Assembly: GCA_036555325.1 (NCBI GenBank)
Contig: DATBLQ010000038.1
Span: forward strand, 1-64,000
Source of the DNA: DATBLQ01 sp036555325
Lineage (GTDB): Bacteria > Pseudomonadota > Alphaproteobacteria > Rhizobiales > Aestuariivirgaceae
Direction: 5' to 3'
Length of the DNA: 64,000 bases
Of the stretch, positions 34,279 to 42,758 are shown piece after piece. Under the pieces are notes generated by a model. It searched no databases and was not told the DNA's origin. It worked only from the letters and a program-made list of their open reading frames with translations. The first letter of the stretch is position 1. The number at the start of each line of letters is the position of its first letter. The translations under genes and the position numbers were made by a program.

Positions 34279-35063
34279 TGTTTTCAGGCAAGGTCGTTGC
34301 TGTGACCGGCGCGGCGGGAGGCATAGGCCAGGCGCTGTGCCGTTATTTTGCGGCTGAAGGAGCCCATATCGGAGCCATTGACAAGAACCCCATCGTCGAA
34401 AGCTTTACAAAACAACTCGACGGTCAGGACGGTGTCAAAGTGAGACCCGCGGTTGCCGACGTCGGCGACACCACGGCCGTCGCCGCAGCGTTCAAGACCC
34501 TGGCCAATCAACTTGGCGCGGTGGACATTCTCATCAACAATGCCGGATTTTCAGAACATCACACCTTTGCCCACACCGACCCCCTGGCCTGGCAACATGA
34601 CGTGAACGGCAATCTCAATGGGGCCTATTATTGCGCCCATGCGGTATTGCCGATGATGAAGGCCAAAGGCGGCGGTTCCATCATCGCAATCGGTTCGGTG
34701 AACGGCATCGGTGCCTTGGGCGATCCCGCCTATAGTGCGGCGAAGGCCGGGATGATTTCACTGACGCGCTCTCTGGCGCTGGAATACGGCCGGTTCGGAA
34801 TTCGCGCAAACGCGGTGCTGCCCGGTACCGTGCGGACACCGTTGTGGGACCGCCGCGCCGCAAAGCAGCCGGGAGTCCTGCCCAAGCTTGCTCGTTGGTA
34901 TCCGCTTGGACGGATTGTCGAACCCATCGACGTGGCGCGTGCCGTTGGCTTTCTTGCATCCGATGCGGCTGCCGCCATTACCGGGGTGGCATTGCCGGTC
35001 GACTGCGGCCTGTCTGCGGGGAATATCGTGATGGCGAGAGAGCTGACGCTTGAGGATTTCTGA
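34275..35063 (+). CDS. SDR-family oxidoreductase
   Basis: A 262-aa classical short-chain dehydrogenase. Cofactor loop TGAAGGIGQALCRYFA, the structural NNAGF, catalytic Ser in IAIGSVNGIGA and YSAAKAG with catalytic Tyr and Lys are intact. An Asp at the end of strand 2 (GAIDKNP) favours NAD(H). The C-terminal GVALPVDCGLSAG is standard. ATG 34275 overlaps the previous stop by four bases; the next codon is also ATG. It probably oxidises a hydroxyl of the compound processed by this operon. Confidence 0.88.
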   Translation: MMFSGKVVAVTGAAGGIGQALCRYFAAEGAHIGAIDKNPIVESFTKQLDGQDGVKVRPAVADVGDTTAVAAAFKTLANQLGAVDILINNAGFSEHHTFAHTDPLAWQHDVNGNLNGAYYCAHAVLPMMKAKGGGSIIAIGSVNGIGALGDPAYSAAKAGMISLTRSLALEYGRFGIRANAVLPGTVRTPLWDRRAAKQPGVLPKLARWYPLGRIVEPIDVARAVGFLASDAAAAITGVALPVDCGLSAGNIVMARELTLEDF

Positions 35064-35074
35064 GGGAGAGTCTG

Positions 35075-36079
35075 GTGGAAAGACTGAGGATCGGTGTTAT
35101 CGGGCTTGGCTGGTTCGGAGAAATTCATTGCGACACGATAGTTGGAGTGGCCAACCTGGAACTCAAAGCACTGTGTACACGTACGCCTGAGAGGCTGAAG
35201 GCGCTTTCAGACAAATACGGGGTAAAAAAAACCTATCGCGACTATCGGGACTTGCTGGCCGATCCTTCGATCGATGCTGTTTCAATCGTCACTATGTGGG
35301 ATCAACATACCGAACCCGCGATAGCGGCCCTCAAGGCCAACAAACACGTGTTCCTCGAAAAGCCAATGGCCTCCACGGTTGAGGACTGCAATAAAATCAT
35401 GGCGGCAGCGAAGCGTTCGAAGGGGATCCTCCTCGTGGGCCACATCTGTCGATTCAATCCCCGTTACCGTACGGCGAAACAGGCTATCGAAGCGGGCCGG
35501 ATCGGCCGGATCGTGGCAATGAGTTCACGCCGCAATATTCCCGCCGCCTGGACGCCGCAAATCCTCAACAAGATCGGCCCCATCGTAGGAGATGCCATTC
35601 ATGACACCGATCTCATGTTGTGGTTTACCCAGGACAAGATCGTCAGCGCCTATGCGCAAACGGTCGACGTGCGAGGCTTAAAGTTTCCGGATATCGGCCA
35701 AACGATGTATCGTTTCGCCGGCGGAGCGACCGCGACACTCGAAACAGTATGGTGCATGCCGGAGAAAACACCCTTCGATATCGACGAGCGGATGTCGATC
35801 ATTGGAACGGAAGGATTAATCCATGTGCAGGACACCTTTCCAAATCTCGGCATTGTGGGAAACGACAAGCTGCACAGTCCGGACACCACCTATTGGCCAC
35901 AGTTCGATGGGACGCGGGCGGGGGCCCTGCGAGACGAATTCACTTATTTCGCCGATTGCGCACTGAACGGGAAAACACCGACCGTCGGGCGGCCGGAGGA
36001 TGCTGCCGCGGCGCTTGCAGCCACTCTGGCGGCGGAAGAATCGGCGCGGAGCGGCAAGGTTGTGACGATCGGCACGTGA
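35075..36079 (+). CDS. Gfo/Idh/MocA-family dehydrogenase (first copy)
   Basis: A 334-aa NAD(P)-dependent dehydrogenase. Rossmann motif GVIGLGWFGEIHCDT at the N-terminus, the conserved EKPMASTVEDC near residue 94, and the C-terminal domain with GDAIHDTDLMLWFTQDKIVS carrying the His/Asp site. Family members oxidise sugars, inositols and related polyols. GTG start with GAGGGAGAG upstream, 11 bases after the SDR stop. The downstream gene encodes a related enzyme, suggesting two successive oxidation or epimerisation steps. Confidence 0.88.
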   Translation: MERLRIGVIGLGWFGEIHCDTIVGVANLELKALCTRTPERLKALSDKYGVKKTYRDYRDLLADPSIDAVSIVTMWDQHTEPAIAALKANKHVFLEKPMASTVEDCNKIMAAAKRSKGILLVGHICRFNPRYRTAKQAIEAGRIGRIVAMSSRRNIPAAWTPQILNKIGPIVGDAIHDTDLMLWFTQDKIVSAYAQTVDVRGLKFPDIGQTMYRFAGGATATLETVWCMPEKTPFDIDERMSIIGTEGLIHVQDTFPNLGIVGNDKLHSPDTTYWPQFDGTRAGALRDEFTYFADCALNGKTPTVGRPEDAAAALAATLAAEESARSGKVVTIGT

Positions 36080-36105
36080 GAAAGAACAAATCAGGGAGAA
36101 TCGTT

Positions 36106-37149
36106 ATGGCAAAGAGAGTTCTAGTGGTCGGCCTGGGCAACATGGGGATGAGCCACGCGCTGGCCTATACCAGAATCCCGGGGTTCGAAGTGGTAGGCGT
36201 GTGCGAGCGGCGCATCGCGAAGCGAACTTTGCCGGAGGCACTTAAAGGAGCAAAGAAGTTTGATAATTTCGAGAAGGCCTTGGCCGAGCTCAAGCCTGAT
36301 GTCGTCTCAATCAACACGTTGCCGGACACACATGCTGGCTTCGCCATCAAGGCAATGGAGGCCGGTGCCCATGTGTTCGTTGAGAAACCGCTCGCCGACA
36401 ACGCCGAGAACGCTGAGAAGGTCGTGGAAACTGCCAAGCGTACGGGCAAGAAGCTCGTGATTGGCTACATTCTTCGCCAACATCCGTCATGGATAAAATT
36501 CATCGAGATCGCCAGAGAGCTCGGAACCCCATTGGTGTTCCGGATGAATCTCAACCAGCAATCGAACGGCCAAACGTGGGAATGGCACAAGCGGCTCATG
36601 GATTCGTTTCCCCCGATCGTCGACTGCGGCGTGCACTATGTCGACGTCATGTGCCAGATGACGAGAGCCAGGCCGGTCAAAGTGCATGCGATCGGAGCGA
36701 AGCTCACTGGCGAAGTCCCGGTCAACAACTACGGCATGCTGCAGGTCATGTTCGATGACGGTTCGGTCGGATGGTACGAGGCCGGCTGGGGGCCAATGAT
36801 GAGCGAGACGGCGTTCTTTGTGAAAGACGTTATCGGTCCCAAAGGGTCGGTCTCGATCGTGATGGCTGAGACGGCCGGAGATGTTCGCTCCGACGACATC
36901 AATGCCCACACCAAGACCAACCAGATTCTCAGGCATTATTCCGACATGTCGAAGCCGGACGAGCGGATCGACATGACGGACGAGCCCGATCACGACGCAC
37001 TGTGCGAACGCGAGCAACGGTTCCTGTTGACCGCTATCGAAAAGAACCTCGATCTGACCGACCACATGAACGATGCCGTCAAGAGCCTGAAAATCGTGCT
37101 GGCTGCGGACAGGTCGATTCATGAGGGGCAAGTCGTAGCGCTCGCCTAG
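36106..37149 (+). CDS. Gfo/Idh/MocA-family dehydrogenase (second copy)
   Basis: A 347-aa member of the same family as the preceding gene but clearly diverged. It has VVGLGNMGMSHALAY as the dinucleotide loop, HVFVEKPLADNAENAEK in the middle and the catalytic-region PPIVDCGVHYVDVMCQMT. The long C-terminal part (KTNQILRHYSDMSKPDERID) differs from the first copy, so the substrate probably differs too. CAGGGAG precedes the ATG at 36106; the frame is open far upstream but that overlaps the preceding gene. It is the last gene of the operon; two small hairpins (37186-37202, 37225-37241) follow it. Confidence 0.88.
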   Translation: MAKRVLVVGLGNMGMSHALAYTRIPGFEVVGVCERRIAKRTLPEALKGAKKFDNFEKALAELKPDVVSINTLPDTHAGFAIKAMEAGAHVFVEKPLADNAENAEKVVETAKRTGKKLVIGYILRQHPSWIKFIEIARELGTPLVFRMNLNQQSNGQTWEWHKRLMDSFPPIVDCGVHYVDVMCQMTRARPVKVHAIGAKLTGEVPVNNYGMLQVMFDDGSVGWYEAGWGPMMSETAFFVKDVIGPKGSVSIVMAETAGDVRSDDINAHTKTNQILRHYSDMSKPDERIDMTDEPDHDALCEREQRFLLTAIEKNLDLTDHMNDAVKSLKIVLAADRSIHEGQVVALA

Positions 37150-37417
37150 CCGACTGACGGATTCAGTGGTTTTTCTGGTGGAGACCGCCCGGCTTTTGGG
37201 CGAGCTCCATTCTTGCGGCCCAGCTGGCGCTTTGCGCGCCAAGACCAAAATCTGTTGCCAATTCGGTACGCTTAGTAACTTTGGTGCAACAGTTAGGGCA
37301 GATTCGTTAACCGAAAATGCGAATTTGAGTCGCGTATTAAGACGGAATTCCGACCGAGTGTTACATTCTTACTGGGTCTGTTCGATTCGATGAAGCGTTT
37401 CAGCCAGAGGGTTGACC

Positions 37418-37789
37418 ATGCGCCTAATGCTTTCGAGCGCCGTAGCACTCCTTTTAGTGGCATCGAGCGAACTCGCTGCCGAACCGGCAAGCGATCCTAG
37501 CTGTCCCAGGCCCGAAAATGTCATTGCGGTCCTGCAAAAGCATTTCCCCGGGACCAAGCTCACACGTATCGAAGGTGCCCATGCACGCCGGTTCGTGGAC
37601 GCATACAACAGCCAGTCTGGTTCAACCCGCTGGCCGGCAGACGAAGTCGTTATCGCCCGAAATCCGGACACGCCCGAACGCGCAAGGATCGGTTTCTTCA
37701 AAAATGGCTGTCTCTTGGCTCTTGTGGCACGCAGCCTATGGACCGTCGACAGCTTGCAGCGCTCGATCATGAGCGAGCAGGAAATCTAA
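37418..37789 (+). CDS. Small exported protein, unknown function
   Basis: A 123-aa protein with a signal peptide (LMLSSAVALLLVASSELAAEP). The mature part has two Cys (DPSCPRPENVI and KNGCLLAL) that could pair. ATG 37418 has AGAGGG upstream; a TTG two codons earlier is less likely. The gene stands alone between the dehydrogenase operon and the VOC genes, after a 268-base space with no other gene. No family recognised. Confidence 0.6.
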   Translation: MRLMLSSAVALLLVASSELAAEPASDPSCPRPENVIAVLQKHFPGTKLTRIEGAHARRFVDAYNSQSGSTRWPADEVVIARNPDTPERARIGFFKNGCLLALVARSLWTVDSLQRSIMSEQEI

Positions 37790-37889
37790 GCCGTCCAAGC
37801 GGCTCATATCCGGCTTGATAATTTATCTAAGCAATGCCTATTTTGCCTGTCGCTTCGTCTTTTGGACGTGAGCGTTTGTGAGGTGTGTC

Positions 37890-38303
37890 ATGGCAAATAC
37901 GATCATTCATTTTGAGATTCCAGCTGACGATGTGCAACGGGCTAAGCGCTTTTACCAAAAGGCGTTCGGATGGAAGATCTCCGATCCGTGGAAGATGAAT
38001 TATTTCTTTGTCGAGACAAAGAAAAAGGGCGAGGAAGGTATCAATGGCGGCTTGATGCAACGCAAGATGCCTGACCAGCCGTTCATGAACTATCTTGCGG
38101 TTGCCTCGATCGATGCATCCTGTCGAAAAGTTGAAAAGGCAGGAGGGGAGGTCGTCATGCCGAAGACGGAAATTGCACCAAACATGGGTTGGATAGCCGC
38201 ATTCAAGGATACTGAAGGCAACATCATGGGGTTTCACGAACCGCCCAAGAAATCCGCAAAAAAGGCCGCAAAGAAGGCTGCGGCGAAGAAAAAACGCAAG
38301 TGA
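37890..38303 (+). CDS. VOC-family protein with lysine/alanine-rich tail
   Basis: A 137-aa protein. Residues 1-116 are a VOC domain of the PhnB/glyoxalase-like group: IIHFEIPADDVQRAKRFYQK, FGWKISDPWKMNYFFVETK, and GWIAAFKDTEGNIMGFHEPP at the end. The last 20 residues are almost only Lys and Ala (KKSAKKAAKKAAAKKKRK), like the tail of histone-H1-type bacterial proteins, and would bind nucleic acid or polyanions. GAGGT precedes the ATG. Followed by a hairpin and then another VOC gene. Confidence 0.82.
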   Translation: MANTIIHFEIPADDVQRAKRFYQKAFGWKISDPWKMNYFFVETKKKGEEGINGGLMQRKMPDQPFMNYLAVASIDASCRKVEKAGGEVVMPKTEIAPNMGWIAAFKDTEGNIMGFHEPPKKSAKKAAKKAAAKKKRK

Positions 38304-38310
38304 ATGCCGA

Positions 38311-38337
38311 GGAGGCGCTTCGTTACGGTTCGCCTCC
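38311..38337 (+). terminator. Hairpin between two VOC genes
   Basis: GGAGGCG (38311-38317) pairs with CGCCTCC (38331-38337) around a 13-base loop, just after the first VOC gene. There is no T-run, so it may stabilise or attenuate message rather than end transcription cleanly. Confidence 0.3.
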
Positions 38338-38359
38338 GTGACTGGAGAAGCGGGAAACG

Positions 38360-38782
38360 ATGAAACCGCGGATTACGCTGATCACTCTCGGTGTCGATGA
38401 CCTGCAAAAGTCGCTCGAGTTCTACAGGGACGGCCTCGGTTTGCCCACCAAGGGTATTGTCGGGATGCAATTTGAGCATGGCGCAGTCGCCTTCTTCGAC
38501 CTGCAGGCTGGATTGAAGCTGGCAATTTGGCCGCGTGATGATCTTGCCCATGACACCGGCCTTTCCAAAACCAGCCACAGTCCTACGGAATTCAGCATCG
38601 GGCACAATGTAGGCTCGCGCAAGGAAGTCGACGTGGTTATGGAGCATGCGAAGCGCGCGGGCGCAAAAATCGTCAAACCTGCTCAGGATACGTTCTGGGG
38701 AGGCTATGCCGGCTACTTCAAGGACCCCGATGATCATCTGTGGGAGATCGCCTGGAATCCGGCGGCGATTCCAGAGGACTAG
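38360..38782 (+). CDS. VOC-family (glyoxalase-like) protein
   Basis: A 140-aa single VOC unit: ITLITLGVDDLQKSLEFYRD at the start, then HGAVAFFDLQAGLKLAIW, EFSIGHNVGSRKEVDVVMEH and GGYAGYFKDPDDHLWEIAWN at the end. The late Glu (LWEIAWN) is the usual metal-ligand position. Members of this subgroup are often annotated as glyoxalase or bleomycin-resistance-like, but no specific substrate can be read. It converges on the LysR gene. Confidence 0.85.
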   Translation: MKPRITLITLGVDDLQKSLEFYRDGLGLPTKGIVGMQFEHGAVAFFDLQAGLKLAIWPRDDLAHDTGLSKTSHSPTEFSIGHNVGSRKEVDVVMEHAKRAGAKIVKPAQDTFWGGYAGYFKDPDDHLWEIAWNPAAIPED

Positions 38783-38809
38783 GTGAAGCGGTCTGGCGAA
38801 TGTCGCCGT

Positions 38810-39805
38810 TCATTTGGTCATCGACTTCGATCGCTTCGACCGCGAAAGGGATGGATTCTGCGCCAGTAGTTTAAGCTCCTCCATCGAAACATCGACTGTC
38901 GCAGCAGAGGGTGCCGGGAAACCATGATCAGAGACCTCGGACATGATCCATTCTCGGAAGTGCCTGACCTTGGGCCGCTTCAACGCTTCCGGCGGATAGA
39001 CCAAATAGTAGGCGAGCCCAGCAGATAAGCGGAATTCAAACGGCCGAACGAGGCGGCCTGCTGCAATGTCATCGTCGACAAGCGAACTGCGGCCCAGCGC
39101 GACCCCTTCGCCTTGCACGGCGGCTTGGACGACATGTTCGGAGGCATAGAAGCTCGGTCCCCGGTGGGCGTCTACTCCTTCCACCCCAGCCATTTTCAGC
39201 CACATCGTCCAATCGATGGGGAAATCATCATGGATGAGCGTGTGAAACTTGAGATCGGCAGGAGTGCGCAACGGATGTGGCCCTTCAAGCAGGGACGGGC
39301 TGCAGACCGGAGAAATGTCTTCCTGCATGAGCAATTCGGTTTTGACGCCGGGATATTGTCCCCGACCGTATCTAATGGCGATCTCGATTCCGTCACTCAC
39401 GAAATCGGCCAATTTGTCGGAGGTGGAGAGCCTTATGTCAATATCGCCGTGCGCATGCCGGAACTTGAACAGCCGGGGCACGAGCCATTTGGACGCAAAT
39501 GCGTCGAGAGTGCTTACCGTGAGGACCGAGGACTGTTGTCCACTCGTCGCAAGGGTCGCTGCCGCCAGTTGGTCAAGAGACTGTCGCACCTCCGCAGCAT
39601 AGGAGGCACCGATTGGCGTCAGACTGACCGAGCGGGTTTTGCGCACAAAAAGCTGCACGCCGAGATGCGTTTCGAGATGACGAATTGCGCGGCTCACCGC
39701 ACCATGGGTCACGTTCAGCTCTTCTGCGGCCTTGGAGAAACTCAAGTGACGGGCAGCCGCTTCAAAGCTTGGCAGTGAATTCAATGGAGGCAGCCGTCGT
39801 GGCAT
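38810..39805 (-). CDS. LysR-family regulator, GcvA-like
   Basis: A 331-aa LysR regulator. The winged helix-turn-helix is at residues 6-65: LNSLPSFEAAARHLSFSKAA, then ELNVTHGAVSRAIRHLETHL and LFVRKTRSVSLTPIG. The start PRRLPPLNSLPSFEAAARH is characteristic of the GcvA/AmpR subgroup. The effector domain follows (LTVSTLDAFASKWLVPRLFK, DGIEIAIRYGRGQYPG). ATG 39805 is preferred because GAGGTCAG precedes it. It is divergent from the secreted TPR gene with about 210 bases between starts, and may regulate it. Confidence 0.88.
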   Translation of the reverse strand: MPRRLPPLNSLPSFEAAARHLSFSKAAEELNVTHGAVSRAIRHLETHLGVQLFVRKTRSVSLTPIGASYAAEVRQSLDQLAAATLATSGQQSSVLTVSTLDAFASKWLVPRLFKFRHAHGDIDIRLSTSDKLADFVSDGIEIAIRYGRGQYPGVKTELLMQEDISPVCSPSLLEGPHPLRTPADLKFHTLIHDDFPIDWTMWLKMAGVEGVDAHRGPSFYASEHVVQAAVQGEGVALGRSSLVDDDIAAGRLVRPFEFRLSAGLAYYLVYPPEALKRPKVRHFREWIMSEVSDHGFPAPSAATVDVSMEELKLLAQNPSLSRSKRSKSMTK

Positions 39806-40013
39806 CTGACCTCGCATGAGTGACAGGTTCTCACATATAGCAAGCCCACTGACCGGTTGTCATCAGTGGCGGAGGGAGTCACTATCTCCGAGGCAATAGA
39901 TGGAATCTGAACAACAGCTGAGCGGGCCATTCATCGGCGGTCATGACCAGCCATGCAATAGGCAATTCTTTGAAAATGAATACCAAGATCGAGGCAAGTG
40001 AGGAGATGATGCG

Positions 40014-41648
40014 ATGAACAAGAGTTGGAAATATGCCGCAGCGGCGGCGCTCATCCTTGGTGTGACTCCAGTTAAGGCTCAATCCCCGGTAATGCTGTTC
40101 GAGGGACTGGGTGATCATCATCATCCCATTTCGACCACCAGCACCGAGGCGCAGAAATTCTTCGACCAGGGTCTTATCCTGACCTTCGGGTTCAATCACG
40201 CCGAAGCAATCCGCTCCTTCGAGAAGGCGCATGAGCTGGATCCCAAATCCCCCATGCCGCTGTGGGGAAAGGCGCTGGCGCTTGGACCGAACTACAATAT
40301 CGATGTGGACGCGGCGAGAGAAAAGCTTGCCCATGAAACGATCGAGGCGGCCCGCAAGCTTGCGCTCAATGCACCCGAGGGTGAGCGTGCCTATGTCGAT
40401 GCGCTGGCAGTGCGCTATAGCGGCAAAGAAAACCCAGATCTCAAGCAACTGGCGCGCGACTATGCAGAGGCGATGGGCGAGTTGTCACGTCGCTTTCCCG
40501 ACGATCTCGATGCCGCGACACTCTATGCCGAAAGCCTGATGAACCTGAAGCCATGGCAGTTGTGGAGTCTCGATCATCAGCCAGCCGAGGAGACGGCGCA
40601 AATCGTCAGCACTCTTGAATCGGTCCTGGCCCGGGATCCAAACCATCCAGGAGCCAACCATCTCTACATTCACGCGGTCGAGGCGTCGGCGCACCCGGAA
40701 TGGGCGTTGCCATCGGCGCAGCGGCTGGGGTCCATATCACCGGCCGCAGGGCATCTCGTGCATATGCCATCGCACATCTACATGCTGGTTGGAGATTATG
40801 AAGCGGCTGCGACCAGCAACAAGATCGCGTCCCACATGGATCATAATTACATCGAAAAGGAACAGGTGAAGGGCGTCTATCCGATGCTCTACTACCACCA
40901 CAATCTGCACTTTAACGCTGCGGCCAATATCATGCTGGGGCGTCATGGTGAGGCAAAGGAGGCAGCCAAACAACTTACCGAGAGTGTCGAAAAGCATGCC
41001 GCGGATGTGCCTGATATGCAGATCTACATCACCGAGTATTTCGGACCCTATCCGCTCTTCGTGGCTTTGCGCTTCGAAGACTGGCCGACGTTGCTTGCAA
41101 CACCCCAGCCGGCGAGCAATCTGCCGGTTTCAAATGGGTTGTGGCACTACGCGCGAGGAGTGGCGTTCGTTCAAACCGGAGACCTGGCAAAAGCAGGGGA
41201 GCATCGCGCCGATTTGGCGAAGGCTATCGAAACTTTGCCGGAGGGCAGTCTTTACGGGCTGAATGCCGGCTCGGACATTCTGCAAATCGGTCTCTCGGTT
41301 CTCGATGGCCGCATAGCAGCTGCCAAAGGCGATCGCAAAGCCGCTGTCCAACATCTGGAGGCGGCTGTGACGGTGCAAGACAAGATCGCCTACAACGAGC
41401 CTGCGGACTGGTACTATCCGGTGCGCGAGACGCTTGGCGCAACGTTGCTGCTCGATGGTCAGGCTGAGAAGGCGGAGGAGGTATTCCGTGCCGATCTCAT
41501 GAAGACCAGACGCAACGCCCGCTCGCTGTTCGGCCTCTGGCACTCGCTGGTGGCTCAAGGCAAGACAACAGACGCGGAGCTCGTGCGCAGTCAGTTCGAG
41601 AAGGAATGGCGCCATAGCGAGATCGAGCTGAAGCGGGAAACGATGTAG
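40014..41648 (+). CDS. Exported TPR protein with conserved histidine clusters
   Basis: A 544-aa protein with a signal peptide (WKYAAAAALILGVTPVKAQ). TPR-like helical hairpins run through it (e.g. FFDQGLILTFGFNHAEAIRS, KAHELDPKSPMPLWG). Several His motifs stand out: GDHHHPISTTS at about 34, NHLYIHAVEAS at about 218, AGHLVHMPSHIYML at about 243 and YYHHNLHF at about 292. Their spacing looks like a metal or substrate site, not only scaffolding. Proteins with this pattern are widespread and simply called tetratricopeptide repeat proteins; no function is established. AGGAG lies before the ATG. Confidence 0.75.
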   Translation: MNKSWKYAAAAALILGVTPVKAQSPVMLFEGLGDHHHPISTTSTEAQKFFDQGLILTFGFNHAEAIRSFEKAHELDPKSPMPLWGKALALGPNYNIDVDAAREKLAHETIEAARKLALNAPEGERAYVDALAVRYSGKENPDLKQLARDYAEAMGELSRRFPDDLDAATLYAESLMNLKPWQLWSLDHQPAEETAQIVSTLESVLARDPNHPGANHLYIHAVEASAHPEWALPSAQRLGSISPAAGHLVHMPSHIYMLVGDYEAAATSNKIASHMDHNYIEKEQVKGVYPMLYYHHNLHFNAAANIMLGRHGEAKEAAKQLTESVEKHAADVPDMQIYITEYFGPYPLFVALRFEDWPTLLATPQPASNLPVSNGLWHYARGVAFVQTGDLAKAGEHRADLAKAIETLPEGSLYGLNAGSDILQIGLSVLDGRIAAAKGDRKAAVQHLEAAVTVQDKIAYNEPADWYYPVRETLGATLLLDGQAEKAEEVFRADLMKTRRNARSLFGLWHSLVAQGKTTDAELVRSQFEKEWRHSEIELKRETM

Positions 41649-41766
41649 TTCATTCGCTCGGGCTCTCCCGTGTACAAGTGCTTGCAGGCGGCGAAACCGC
41701 AGGCATAATCGGCGTTGCCAATGGGGCGGCTCGAGCGAAGAACTGTTGTTGACTGATGAGGCGGTT

Positions 41767-42756
41767 GTGACTGGCGGACTGGGACCGGGGGCGCTCATAG
41801 CGATAACGGGAGCAACCGGCTTCATCGGCCGGCACCTTCTTCGCGAATTGCCGAAGCGCGGGTATCGTTGTCGCGTCCTGTTGCGCCGTCCCATTGAAAT
41901 GCAGCTCGATTGCGCCAGTGCCGTGATCGGCGATCTTTCGCGCCCACAGAATTTGTCGGCGGCGCTCGAGGGAATCGACGCCGTCGTCCATTCAGCTGGC
42001 GCGCCGCCCGGCGTATCGGGAATTCCGGAAGCCGATCATCGACTCCTTGACGTGGAGGGAACGAGACAGCTGGCGCGCGCAGCGCAGCGTGCGCGGGCGA
42101 AACGGTTCATCTTTCTCTCCTCCATTCGGGCGCAGTGCGGCCCGATGACCGATGACATCATCACTGAAAAAATGACACCGGCTCCGACCGACACCTATGG
42201 GAAATCGAAACTGGAAGCCGAACAGGGCCTGGCGGAGCTTGAACTCGACTGGGTGGCATTGCGGCCGGTCCTGGTTTATGGGCCAGGCATGAAAGGCAAC
42301 TTCGCAACGCTCGTGAACCTGGCTCGTTCCCCCTATCCATTACCATTTGGCGCCTTGAAGGCTAGGCGATCGCTTCTGTCGCTGGATAACTTGGCCGAAG
42401 CAGTGGCAAGCGTTCTTTCCACTCAAGTGGTGCTTCGCCGACCACTGATCGTTGCCGATCCAGACGCGCTGACAGTCTCCGACATGGTCTCCGCAATGCG
42501 CGAGGGGTTGGGTCGAAGACCGGGAATAATCACGGTGCCTGCGCCAATCCTGAAGCTGGCGCTTAAGGCCGCGGGCCGGGGGGAGTGGTATGATCGCCTA
42601 GCGGGTCCGCTGGTTGTCGATCCCGCCGCTCTACGCGGAATTGGCTGGACTCCGAAATTTTCTACCCGGGAAGGACTTCGGAGGCTGATCACTGATAGTG
42701 TCCAGTCAGATGCAATGACGCATTCATCCAATATCCACAGAGAAAAGATTGTTTAA
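41767..42756 (+). CDS. NAD-dependent epimerase/dehydratase (extended SDR)
   Basis: A 329-aa extended SDR. Cofactor loop ITGATGFIGRHLLREL, catalytic region FIFLSSIRAQCGPM and TDTYGKSKLEAEQGLAEL (YxxxK), and LRPVLVYGPGMKGNF. Related enzymes act on nucleotide sugars or are complex I-associated or sterol-type SDRs; the exact reaction is not clear. No ATG is available near the N-terminus: GTG 41767 has GAGG upstream and is chosen, TTG 41746 is the alternative. It is two bases upstream of the adenine deaminase gene. Confidence 0.8.
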   Translation: MTGGLGPGALIAITGATGFIGRHLLRELPKRGYRCRVLLRRPIEMQLDCASAVIGDLSRPQNLSAALEGIDAVVHSAGAPPGVSGIPEADHRLLDVEGTRQLARAAQRARAKRFIFLSSIRAQCGPMTDDIITEKMTPAPTDTYGKSKLEAEQGLAELELDWVALRPVLVYGPGMKGNFATLVNLARSPYPLPFGALKARRSLLSLDNLAEAVASVLSTQVVLRRPLIVADPDALTVSDMVSAMREGLGRRPGIITVPAPILKLALKAAGRGEWYDRLAGPLVVDPAALRGIGWTPKFSTREGLRRLITDSVQSDAMTHSSNIHREKIV

Positions 42757-42758
42757 GC

